From 66-474 sp036278635 (GTDB lineage Bacteria; Pseudomonadota; Gammaproteobacteria; Xanthomonadales; Rhodanobacteraceae): DNA of 10,982 bases. The notes beneath the pieces were generated by a model. That model did no database searches, was not told the DNA's origin, and worked only from the letters and a program-made list of their open reading frames with translations. The position numbers and the translations under genes were made by a program. This document shows, in pieces, positions 1 to 7,329 of this stretch; within the stretch, counting starts at the first letter, position 1, and every line of letters begins with the position of its first letter. Where the stretch lies: contig DASUKQ010000134.1 of NCBI GenBank assembly GCA_036278635.1, forward strand, positions 1 through 10,982, read 5' to 3'.

Positions 1-117
1 GGGCTGGCGATCGTCCGCCGGCTGTGCGAGCTCTACGGCTGGCGGGTGACGCTGGCGCCACGGGCGGAACGCGGGGCGGTCGCGACACTCGATTTCGGGG
101 GATCGGCGGAGGCCTGA
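1..117 (+). CDS. Sensor histidine kinase, C-terminal fragment (5' end outside window)
   Basis: The first 38 codons read GLAIVRRLCELYGW and onward to a TGA at 115-117. The GLAIV start matches the G2 box (GxGLA-IV) of the HATPase_c ATP-binding domain, the following helix (RRLCELYGW) is the usual one after it, and a final strand (GAVATLDF) closes the fold. This is the normal C-terminal end of a membrane sensor kinase of a two-component system. The input domain, the histidine and the partner regulator all lie to the left of the window, so the signal is unknown. The gene runs toward pilT but ends about 190 bp before it, and a separate promoter candidate lies between, so co-transcription is not implied. 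The short length leaves some doubt about subfamily but little about the class. Confidence 0.75.
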   Translation, partial: GLAIVRRLCELYGWRVTLAPRAERGAVATLDFGGSAEA

Positions 118-150
118 TCCGGCTGCCCCGGAAGCGTCGACCCCGGCCCG

Positions 151-178
151 GTTTCGGTGCCCGCGCCGGGCGTATACT
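151..178 (+). promoter_or_regulatory. Candidate sigma-70 promoter for pilT
   Basis: A TATACT hexamer at 173-178 matches the -10 consensus at five of six positions and stands out in a very GC-rich gap. The best -35 at normal spacing is weak (GTTTCG, 151-156, 16 bp upstream). Transcription would begin near 185, giving a leader of about 125 nt before pilT. The leader holds two 10-bp palindromes (205-214 and 231-240) of unknown meaning. Sequence inspection only. Confidence 0.35.
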
Positions 179-309
179 CGGCCCCGCTGCGGCGGTCGCC
201 CGCGCCCCATGGGGAATGTGGGCTTGCGGGGCCGGCCGGCGTAGGGCACAGTGATGCCGGCTGCCAAAGATCCGGCGGATGGTGCAAGACATTCTTGGGA
301 GGGGGGTTC

Positions 310-1347
310 ATGGATATTGCGGAACTGCTGGCCTTTTCAGTCAAGAACAAGGCCTCGGACCTGCACCTGTCGGCGGGGCTGCCACCGATGATCCGGGTGG
401 ACGGCGACATCCGCCGCATCAACCTGCCGGCGCTCGAACACAAACAGGTGCACGCGCTGGTGTACGACATCATGTCGGACAAGCAGCGTCGCGACTACGA
501 GGAATTCCTCGAGACCGACTTTTCGTTCGAGATCCCCGGCCTCGCGCGTTTCCGCGTCAACGCCTTCAACCAGAACCGCGGCGCGGGCGCCGTGTTCCGC
601 ACCATTCCGGCCGAAGTCTGGACCCTGGAAGACCTGGCGACGCCCAAGATCTTCAAGGACCTCATCGACCAGCCGCAGGGCCTGATCCTGGTGACCGGCC
701 CCACCGGTTCGGGCAAGTCGACCACGCTTGCGGCGATGGTCGACCACGTCAACAAGAACCACTACGGGCATATCCTCTCGATCGAGGACCCGATCGAATT
801 CGTGCACACCGCGCAAAAATGCGTGATCAACCAGCGCGAGGTGCACCGCGATACCCACGGCTTCAACGAGGCGCTGCGTTCGGCGCTGCGCGAGGATCCC
901 GACTACATCCTGGTCGGCGAAATGCGCGACATCGAAACCATTCGCCTGGCGCTGACCGCCGCCGAAACGGGGCATCTGGTATTCGCGACGTTGCACACCA
1001 ATTCGGCCGCCAAGACCATCGACCGCATCATCGACGTATTCCCCGCGGGCGAGAAACCGATGGTGCGCTCGATGCTGTCGGAATCCCTGCGCGCGGTCAT
1101 TACCCAGACGCTGCTCAAGAAGGTCGGTGGCGGGCGCGTGCCGGCGTGGGAAATCATGGTCGGCATCCCCGCGATCCGGAACCTGATCCGCGAGGACAAG
1201 GTGGCGCAGATGTATTCGTCGATCCAGACCGGCCAGCAATACGGCATGCAGACCATGGACCAATGCCTGCAGGACCTCGTGCGGCGTGGCCTGATCACGC
1301 GCCAGGACGCGGCCGCGCGTGCCAAGGTCAAGGAAACGTTCAAATGA
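310..1347 (+). CDS. pilT: PilT, type IV pilus retraction ATPase
   Basis: PilT is the hexameric cytoplasmic motor that depolymerises the pilus and powers twitching. The product is 345 residues, the usual PilT length. Visible in order: N-terminal PAS-like region with ASDLHLSAG (15-23), Walker A GPTGSGKST (130-138), Asp box around SIEDPIEF (157-164), Walker B DYILVGEMRD (198-207), His box TGHLVFATLHTNS (220-232), and the C-terminal AIRNLIRE motif (288-295), which is specific to PilT and known to be needed for retraction. The start at 310 is chosen because a strong purine-rich ribosome site (GGGAGGGGGG, 297-306) precedes it and MDIAELL matches family N termini; the 51 extra upstream codons have no family match. 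pilU follows in the same direction after a repeat-bracketed gap of 187 bp. All catalytic motifs look intact. Confidence 0.97.
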   Translation: MDIAELLAFSVKNKASDLHLSAGLPPMIRVDGDIRRINLPALEHKQVHALVYDIMSDKQRRDYEEFLETDFSFEIPGLARFRVNAFNQNRGAGAVFRTIPAEVWTLEDLATPKIFKDLIDQPQGLILVTGPTGSGKSTTLAAMVDHVNKNHYGHILSIEDPIEFVHTAQKCVINQREVHRDTHGFNEALRSALREDPDYILVGEMRDIETIRLALTAAETGHLVFATLHTNSAAKTIDRIIDVFPAGEKPMVRSMLSESLRAVITQTLLKKVGGGRVPAWEIMVGIPAIRNLIREDKVAQMYSSIQTGQQYGMQTMDQCLQDLVRRGLITRQDAAARAKVKETFK

Positions 1348-1350
1348 GTG

Positions 1351-1380
1351 CGGGACCCGGGACCCGGGACCGGGGACCCG
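1351..1380 (+). repeat. GGGACCC heptamer array, left arm of pilT/pilU pair
   Basis: Starting three bases after the pilT stop, GGGACCC is repeated about four times with 7-bp periodicity and one slip (GGGACCGGGGACCC). Positions 1351-1378 are complementary to 1496-1523 at 27 of 28 positions, the exception being 1357/1517. The same repeat family occurs at the gshB/tonB junction. Confidence 0.9.
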
Positions 1381-1492
1381 CAAAAGGCGGAAGCGCGCGC
1401 TTGCGTAACGGACGCGCTGATCACAATATCCCGTTCAATTGCGGACGCGGTGACGAAGGCCGGGGTCGCGGAGGGTGCACGATGGTGCTCTT
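1381..1492. other. pilT/pilU spacer between the inverted repeat arms
   Basis: 112 bp with no credible gene. It holds a perfect 12-bp palindrome AAGCGCGCGCTT (1391-1402) and a locally AT-richer stretch (1419-1440) with TTGCGT (1401-1406) and CACAAT (1422-1427). The latter two look like weak -35/-10 boxes but are only 15 bp apart, so a pilU promoter here is possible but not convincing. The spacer does not resemble the one between the second repeat pair. Confidence 0.5.
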
Positions 1493-1525
1493 CCCGGTCC
1501 CCGGTCCCGGGTCCCGCGTCCCGGG
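1493..1525 (-). repeat. GGGTCCC heptamer array, right arm of pilT/pilU pair
   Basis: Inverse counterpart of the array at 1351-1380, ending ten bases before the pilU ATG. Together the arms could form a 28-bp stem with one mismatch closing a 117-nt loop in the pilT-pilU transcript. Its last bases double as part of the pilU ribosome binding site. Confidence 0.9.
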
Positions 1526-1527
1526 AG
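1523..1527 (+). promoter_or_regulatory. pilU ribosome binding site built from the repeat
   Basis: GGGAG lies seven bases before the pilU ATG at 1535. Its three G residues are the last bases of the heptamer repeat arm, so pilU translation depends on repeat-derived sequence. If the two arms pair in the mRNA, G1523 is in the terminal base pair and the rest of the site sits right at the base of the stem. Confidence 0.7.
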
Positions 1528-1534
1528 TCAAACA

Positions 1535-2683
<1,149 letters not shown>

Positions 2684-2717
2684 ACGCGCATTGCGCGCGT
2701 GTGCGCGGGAGGGCGTC

Positions 2718-3239
2718 ATGAAGGGATCGTTGCGTGTCGCAATGACCGCTTTCGCGCTGGCCGGCGCCCTGTTCGCGTCACACGCGTATGCGCGTGATGC
2801 AACCGATGCCGCGGCGGTTCGCGCGGTCGTGTTGCAGCAGGCGGACGCCTGGAATCGCCACGATGCCGCGGCCTATTCGGCGTTGTTCACGCCCGATTGC
2901 GATGTGGTGAACATCGTCGGCTGGTGGTGGAAAAGCCGCGCGGAGATGCAAGCCAAGCTCACGCGCGCGTTCTCATCCGTGTTCCGCGACAGCACGCTGA
3001 CCTTCCGCGATGCCCAGGTGAAATTCCTGACGCCCGACGTTGCCGTTGCGCACGCACGCTGGACCATGACCGGCGCGAAGATGCCGCCGGGCATGCCGCC
3101 CCCCGGAGCGGGCATCCAGACGCTGGTCCTGAGACTGCATGACGGCAAATGGCGGATCGCCGAATTCCAGAACACGTTGAGCAAGCCGCAACATCCGTTT
3201 CCAGCTGCGCCGCAAGCGACGCGCTCCGGCTCCATGTAG
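2718..3239 (+). CDS. Exported SnoaL/DUF4440-like (NTF2 fold) protein
   Basis: The product is 173 residues. A signal peptide is clear: MKGSLR, a hydrophobic stretch VAMTAFALAGALFA, and a likely cut after SHAYA (about residue 25). The mature part has the pattern of small NTF2-fold proteins of the SgcJ/EcaC or DUF4440 type: a helix with DAWNRHDAAAYSALFTPD (about 45-62), a middle strand with FRDSTLTFRDAQVKFLTPDVAVAHARWTMTG, and a final LRLHDGKWRIAEFQNT. The family covers binding proteins and a few enzymes, and no catalytic residues can be assigned here. The start at 2718 is preferred over an in-frame upstream codon (2691) because GGGAGGG (2707-2713) precedes it and the signal peptide then begins correctly. 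It lies 34 bp after pilU on the same strand and may share its transcript; a pilus role is not shown. Confidence 0.8.
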   Translation: MKGSLRVAMTAFALAGALFASHAYARDATDAAAVRAVVLQQADAWNRHDAAAYSALFTPDCDVVNIVGWWWKSRAEMQAKLTRAFSSVFRDSTLTFRDAQVKFLTPDVAVAHARWTMTGAKMPPGMPPPGAGIQTLVLRLHDGKWRIAEFQNTLSKPQHPFPAAPQATRSGSM

Positions 3240-3256
3240 GGCGGTCGTTCACCGCC
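3240..3256. terminator. Hairpin between convergent genes, possible terminator
   Basis: GGCGGT (3240-3245) and ACCGCC (3251-3256) form a perfect 6-bp stem with a 5-nt loop immediately after the stop of the exported protein gene. No T run follows on either strand, so it is at best a weak or Rho-assisted terminator for the convergent transcripts ending at 3239 and 3296. Confidence 0.35.
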
Positions 3257-3295
3257 GGTCCCTGACTTGGCGGACTGTCGCGACGCGAAGCCGGT

Positions 3296-4966
3296 TCAGC
3301 GATGCGTGATGTCGGCTTCGAAATGCAGGCCCTTGTCGTCCAGCCGGACGTCGGCTTCGACCGAACCGATAATCTTGCCCATCTGCTGGAACGCGGCAAC
3401 CTGCTGTTGCACCTGGGCCTGGTTCGCGGTGGGCGCCATGACGGCGAAACGACCCATCCAGCTTCCGAGGACCCCGTACATCTTGCCGTCGAAGTGCATC
3501 CGCAGCAGGCGATCGCCGTCGCCGGCCGGGGCGCCGAGCGTGCGGGCCAGTTTCGCGTCCTCGCCGTCGCCCGCGCCGATCGCGAGGGCATTCGCGTCCG
3601 CCGCGATCCAACCTTGCTTGCCGCCCCCGAGCATGGCCGAGAACCGCGGCGGCAGCGCGAAGGCCACCGGCTTGCCGTCGGTCGGGATGGTCTTGAGTGC
3701 GAATTGCGGCAGGGTCTGCTGGATCTTCTGCGCCAGCGCGGCCGGATTGGAACTCGCGACCAGCGCGCGCCCGGCAATCTGCGGACCCGCGTCCCACCGG
3801 TCCAGCACCACGCGGAAGCCCAGCACGGACGCCGCTTCGGGTGGCAACCGCACGGGCGGGTTGGCCGCAGACCTGGCAAATTTGTTCAAGGACCGCAGCG
3901 CCGGGCACTGGTAGGCCTTTTCAGCCGCGGCCCTGGCGCGGTCCCGGATGAACGCTTGCCATTTCTGCACCGGCAGGGCCATCACCATGTCGAACATGGA
4001 ATCGTTCGACGTCTCGTCCATGCCCGGCACCGGCTGCTTCAACGCGGTCAGCGCGCCGAGCAGCGATGGCGACAACTGCACATCGATGCTGCCGCTCGCT
4101 TCCTTGGTCGTGTAGGTGTGCATGCCACCGCTGATCAGCGGGACCTGATCGGCGAGCGAGGCGAACTCGCTGGCGCACGTGGGGTTGGCGAGCGAGCCAC
4201 CGAGGTCCCTGGTGAATTCCTGCGTGATCGCGTTCTTGCCATCGAACAGGTTGGCAAAAAGCCTGGGCACATCCACGTAGCCGGAGAAGCCGGAATCGAG
4301 ATAACCGTAGCGGCTGTTGATCCCGGCGAGGCGGTCCGCCGCATTGCGGGTCGGTTTGGTCAGACCCAACAATTGCTTCAGCAGGGTGGGGCTGGCGTTC
4401 GCGGGCGCGACGGTGATGACCAGTTGCCGGTCCTCGATCGCCACGAGGAAATGCACCTTGTCGTCGGCGCCGCCAAGCACCCAGTACGTCTGCTTGTCCA
4501 GGGTTGCGGTCGGCGCGGTGACGCCCGCGCGTTTTTCCACGCGCGCCCAGAACGCCTTGAAGGTGTCGGGCGAGTCCAGTTCGACGCGGGCCACCGGCAC
4601 GTCGCCGATGCCGTAGATCGCGAACGACGGGGATTGAGGAAATCCGGTGGCCTGTACCAGGTCTTTCCTCGAGTGGATCGTCGCGAGTTCGGCTTGAAGG
4701 GCATCAAGGATCCGCGCGGCCGTGGGCGCTTTCCGACTGATCCGTTCGGCGAGCTGACCGAGTCCGCTGGTTTGCCCGGACAGGTCACGGGTCCATGCGT
4801 CCAGAACATCCACGGGCACGCGGTCCAGGTTCGCATACACATAGGGGGTGTCTGCAGGCGCGAACGTGATCGGTGCATTGGACGCGACGTGCTTGCTACA
4901 ACCCACGAGCACGAGGGCGCAAACGCAGCCAGCCGCGAGGACTGCGTGGCGCAGGACAGGACGCAT
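3296..4966 (-). CDS. Uncharacterised lipoprotein of 556 residues
   Basis: I do not recognise this protein. It starts MRPVLRHAVLAAG with a hydrophobic core and a lipobox LVGC (20-23), so it should be lipidated at Cys23 and membrane-anchored facing the periplasm. S24-K25 after the cysteine is not an Asp+2 inner-membrane retention signal, so sorting to the outer membrane is likely. The rest is a long globular region with no membrane segment. The two halves both contain strand-helix units (for example FAIYGIGDVPVARVEL followed by FKAFWARVEKRAG, and later FRVVLDRWDAG followed by ALAQKIQQTL), which hints at an internal duplication but is not proof. Two cysteines, in LANPTCASEF and YQCPAL, could form a disulfide. 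AAGGAG (4973-4978) precedes the start by six bases. It lies 98 bp downstream of pyrB and converges with the exported-protein gene. Function unknown. Confidence 0.8.
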   Translation of the reverse strand: MRPVLRHAVLAAGCVCALVLVGCSKHVASNAPITFAPADTPYVYANLDRVPVDVLDAWTRDLSGQTSGLGQLAERISRKAPTAARILDALQAELATIHSRKDLVQATGFPQSPSFAIYGIGDVPVARVELDSPDTFKAFWARVEKRAGVTAPTATLDKQTYWVLGGADDKVHFLVAIEDRQLVITVAPANASPTLLKQLLGLTKPTRNAADRLAGINSRYGYLDSGFSGYVDVPRLFANLFDGKNAITQEFTRDLGGSLANPTCASEFASLADQVPLISGGMHTYTTKEASGSIDVQLSPSLLGALTALKQPVPGMDETSNDSMFDMVMALPVQKWQAFIRDRARAAAEKAYQCPALRSLNKFARSAANPPVRLPPEAASVLGFRVVLDRWDAGPQIAGRALVASSNPAALAQKIQQTLPQFALKTIPTDGKPVAFALPPRFSAMLGGGKQGWIAADANALAIGAGDGEDAKLARTLGAPAGDGDRLLRMHFDGKMYGVLGSWMGRFAVMAPTANQAQVQQQVAAFQQMGKIIGSVEADVRLDDKGLHFEADITHR

Positions 4967-5064
4967 GGATTTCTCCTTGTTCCCCGAAAGTGGCAGGATA
5001 TCGAAAAAGTGTCGCCCTGCGCGCTTTCAATGGGTCGGATCGGGTCTGTGACCGTCAGCGCGGA

Positions 5065-5976
5065 TCATGCGGGCGTCGCGAGGAGGTTCGCCAGCACCGC
5101 CATTCGCACCGCCACGCCATTGGATACCTGATCGAGGATTCTCGATTGCGGACCGTCGGCGACGTCGGCGGCGATCTCGATGCCGCGATTGATCGGCCCC
5201 GGATGCAGCACCTGGCAATCGGGTGCAGCCAGTCCGAGCCGGCGCGCGTCCAGCCCGTAGCGCGCGTGGTAGTCGGCGGGGTTTGGGAGCTGGGCGTCCT
5301 GCATGCGCTCCCTCTGGATGCGCAGCATGATCACGACATCGGCGCCTTCGATCGCCGCATCGAAGTCCGTTTCCCTCGCGCAATGGGGAAACGCGTCCAT
5401 CGACTCCGGCAGCATCGCATCGGGGGCGCACAGCCGGATGTCGCGGACCCCGAGCGTGGTCAACGCGCACGCGTCCGAACGCGCGACCCGCGAATGGCGG
5501 ACGTCGCCGCAGATCACGACGCGCAGGGCCTCGAAATCGCCGCGCCGCTGGCGGATCGTCAGCGCATCCAGCAACCCCTGGGTCGGGTGCGCGTGGGTAC
5601 CGTCGCCGGCGTTGATGACCACGACCTCGCTGATGGCATGCTCGGCGAGGTATTGCGGCATGCCGTTCTCGTTGTGGCGCACCACCAGCGCGTCGAGGCG
5701 CATCGCCTCCAGCGTGTGCAAAGTGTCGAGCAGGCTTTCACCCTTGCTGGTCGACGAGTGCGACAGGTCGAAGTTGAGGGTGTCGGCGCCCAGCCGTTTT
5801 GCGGCCAGCACGAACGAGGTACGGGTACGGGTGGACGGTTCGAAGAACAACGTCAGCACGGTGCGTCCGGCCAGCAGGCCGCGCGGTGCGCCATCGCCGC
5901 GGAAGCGTTCCGCGCGATCGAGCAATCCCGTGATCGCGTTGCGGTCGAGGTTTTCGAGGGTCAGCAGGTGGCGCAT
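5065..5976 (-). CDS. pyrB: PyrB, aspartate carbamoyltransferase catalytic chain
   Basis: PyrB joins carbamoyl phosphate and aspartate to N-carbamoyl-aspartate, the committed step of pyrimidine synthesis, in the cytoplasm. The product is 303 residues, close to the E. coli catalytic chain and shorter than the Pseudomonas form. Visible motifs: carbamoyl-phosphate loop FEPSTRTRTSF (45-55), the mobile loop SSTSKGES (74-81) with the expected Lys and Glu, VVRHNENG (98-105), HPTQGLLD (130-137), GDVRHSRVARS (157-167), LRIQRERM (218-225) with the aspartate-binding Arg and Gln, and HPGPINRG (258-265). All catalytic residues appear present. The start is preceded by AAAGGGA. ruvX ends 176 bp upstream on the same strand. 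In Pseudomonas pyrR precedes and pyrC-prime follows; here neither is adjacent, so regulation and holoenzyme composition may differ. Confidence 0.96.
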   Translation of the reverse strand: MRHLLTLENLDRNAITGLLDRAERFRGDGAPRGLLAGRTVLTLFFEPSTRTRTSFVLAAKRLGADTLNFDLSHSSTSKGESLLDTLHTLEAMRLDALVVRHNENGMPQYLAEHAISEVVVINAGDGTHAHPTQGLLDALTIRQRRGDFEALRVVICGDVRHSRVARSDACALTTLGVRDIRLCAPDAMLPESMDAFPHCARETDFDAAIEGADVVIMLRIQRERMQDAQLPNPADYHARYGLDARRLGLAAPDCQVLHPGPINRGIEIAADVADGPQSRILDQVSNGVAVRMAVLANLLATPA

Positions 5977-6082
5977 GGATTTCCCTTTTTTGCGATCATC
6001 CTTGATCGCTGTTTCGCCGAATCAAGGGCCGTAACGGAGATTTCAAAGCTGGACGGATCAGAACGGCCATCAGAGCCGCCGT

Positions 6083-6103
6083 CCATGGCCAAGAGCGCCA
6101 TGG
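6083..6103 (-). promoter_or_regulatory. Hairpin in the pyrB upstream region
   Basis: In the 176-bp gap between ruvX and pyrB, CCATGGC (6083-6089) and GCCATGG (6097-6103) form a perfect 7-bp stem with a 7-nt loop, about 107 bases before the pyrB start. No U run follows on the - strand, so it is not a classical attenuator. A TTGAAA lies nearer pyrB but without a good -10. Role unknown. Confidence 0.3.
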
Positions 6104-6152
6104 CCTGACTGTTCACGACAGCCGCTTCGATCCCGAACCCCGTGCCTGGCAA

Positions 6153-6587
6153 TCACTCACGTTCGAGGTGCATCTGGGCCAACCAGCTTTCAAGGATAAC
6201 CGCTGCCGCGAGCGAATCGATGTTTGCGGCGTCGCGGCGTCGCGCGGCGCCAGCCGCGCGACGTGCCGCGAACCGGCTCGCTGCTTCCTGCGAGGTGTGC
6301 CGTTCATCCACGAGGTGCACCGGCAGGCCGCTGCGTGCGGCCAGCGCGTCCGCGAATGCGCGCGCGCCGCGCGTGGCCTTCTGCTCGCCGCCGTCGAGGG
6401 TGAGCGGCAGGCCGATGACCAGCGCCTCGGGTTTCCAATTCGCGAGCAACGCGTCGACACGCGACCAGTCCGGTTGGCCGGCCTGGGCGGCGAGCGGCGC
6501 AAGCGGTTGCGCGGACTGGCTGATGCGATTGCCACTGGCGACGCCGATCCGGCGCGTGCCGAAATCGAATCCCAACACACAACTCAT
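6153..6587 (-). CDS. ruvX: RuvX/YqgF, RNase H-fold nuclease (pre-16S rRNA processing, Holliday junction resolvase-like)
   Basis: RuvX (YqgF) is a small RNase H-fold nuclease linked to 16S rRNA 5' maturation and classed by similarity as a Holliday junction resolvase. The product is 144 residues, normal for the family. It has FDFGTRRIGVA (7-17) with catalytic Asp8, the VIGLPLTLDG strand and turn (57-66), LVDERHTSQEA (92-102) with Asp94-Glu95, and a final NIDSLAAAVILESWL (122-136) with the third acidic residue Asp124. A basic stretch (108-118) precedes the last motif, as is common. Its ATG overlaps the yqgE stop in an ATGA arrangement (6584-6587), so translation is probably coupled. The yqgE-ruvX pair is conserved across gammaproteobacteria. 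Confidence 0.95.
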   Translation of the reverse strand: MSCVLGFDFGTRRIGVASGNRISQSAQPLAPLAAQAGQPDWSRVDALLANWKPEALVIGLPLTLDGGEQKATRGARAFADALAARSGLPVHLVDERHTSQEAASRFAARRAAGAARRRDAANIDSLAAAVILESWLAQMHLERE

Positions 6588-7294
6588 GCGCGGCCGGAGT
6601 ACGAAGTCAGATTCGCCGGGTTGATCCCGACCAGAGCCACGGCGGCGCCCCAGCGTTCGTCCAGCGCGGTGTCGAACAACACGCGGTCGTCAGCCTTCAC
6701 CGTCAGCCACGCGTTCTCGCGCAACTCCTGTTCGAGTTGGCCGGCGCCCCAGCCGGCGTAGCCCAGCGTGACCAGCACCCGGCTCGGCCCGTCGCCGTCG
6801 GCCATGGCCGCGAGGATGTCGCGCGACGTCGTGACGGTGAGCCCGTCGTTGACCCGGTAACTCGAATCCCATTCGCGTTCGCCGGTCGCGTGCAGCACGA
6901 AACCCCGTTCGGGTTGGACGGGACCGCCCGCCAGCACGGGTGCGGCGGCGACTTCCCGGCGCTCGCAGGGCATGTGCATCTGTTTCAGCACGTCGCCGAG
7001 GCTGTAGTCGGACAGGCGGTTGACGATCAGGCCCATGGCGCCGTCCTCGTCGTGCTGGCAGACGAAGGTGATGCCGCGTGCGAAGTTGGGATCGCCCATG
7101 CCGGGCATGGCGATCAGGAAATGGCCGGTGAGCGATGGCGTATCCGGGCGCGACGTCCGCGATTTCCGGGGCGGGCCGCCATCGCCCTTGCGGGGCGATG
7201 TGGTGCGGCGGGCGCGCGACGGCTTGCCCGATGCCTGTTCGTTGGCGGGCGAATCGACGGGGTCGGGCCCTTTGCGTGACGGGTGCTTTGCCAT
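6584..7294 (-). CDS. yqgE: YqgE/AlgH family protein with basic N-terminal extension
   Basis: This is a YqgE/AlgH (DUF179) protein, a cytoplasmic family without a firmly known activity; the Pseudomonas homologue was named from alginate regulation. The family core begins near residue 54 with SLTGHFLIAMPGMGDPNF and continues with VCQHDEDGAMGLIVNR (78-93), AGGPVQPERGFVLH, and VTLGYAGWGAGQLEQEL, all typical. Before the core lie about 50 residues rich in Lys, Arg, Ser and Pro, making the protein 236 residues instead of the usual 185-190. No in-frame ATG, GTG or TTG lies between codon 1 and the core and none in the short gap upstream, so the extension is read with the only available start. No Shine-Dalgarno is visible; a -10-like TACAAT is placed to make a leaderless mRNA. 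tonB ends 31 bp upstream and ruvX overlaps downstream. Confidence 0.93.
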   Translation of the reverse strand: MAKHPSRKGPDPVDSPANEQASGKPSRARRTTSPRKGDGGPPRKSRTSRPDTPSLTGHFLIAMPGMGDPNFARGITFVCQHDEDGAMGLIVNRLSDYSLGDVLKQMHMPCERREVAAAPVLAGGPVQPERGFVLHATGEREWDSSYRVNDGLTVTTSRDILAAMADGDGPSRVLVTLGYAGWGAGQLEQELRENAWLTVKADDRVLFDTALDERWGAAVALVGINPANLTSYSGRA

Positions 7295-7301
7295 GGATCC
7301 G

Positions 7302-7329
7302 ATTGTAACGCCGATGGGTGCAGGATCAG
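7302..7329 (-). promoter_or_regulatory. Candidate promoter giving a leaderless yqgE mRNA
   Basis: On the - strand TACAAT (7307 to 7302) is a five-of-six -10 box whose last base is seven bases from the yqgE ATG. Transcription would then begin at or next to the A of the start codon. A partial -35 (CTGATC, 7329 to 7324, 16-bp spacing) overlaps the tonB stop. The lack of any Shine-Dalgarno before yqgE fits this reading. Confidence 0.4.

Noticed and set aside
242..262. Sigma-54-like GGCAC ... GCC upstream of pilT
   Set aside because: GG to GC distance is nine bases, one short of the required ten, and the TTGC element is absent.
1410..1425. TCACA in the pilT/pilU spacer as a CRP-type site
   Set aside because: The left half-site matches only one of five bases.
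1348..1534. Open frames running through the pilT/pilU gap with Pro-Gly-rich peptides
   Set aside because: They translate the heptamer array and then continue out of frame inside pilU; no ribosome site and no family match.
5005..5040. T run on the - strand after pyrB as a terminator
   Set aside because: No stable stem directly precedes the T run.
3302..5131. A 609-residue + strand open frame opposite the lipoprotein gene
   Set aside because: Its length is a by-product of high GC; composition is Arg/Gly/His-rich and the opposite strand has a signal peptide, a lipobox and a good ribosome site.
4873..6108. A 411-residue + strand open frame opposite pyrB
   Set aside because: It is a shadow of pyrB, whose catalytic motifs are complete on the other strand.
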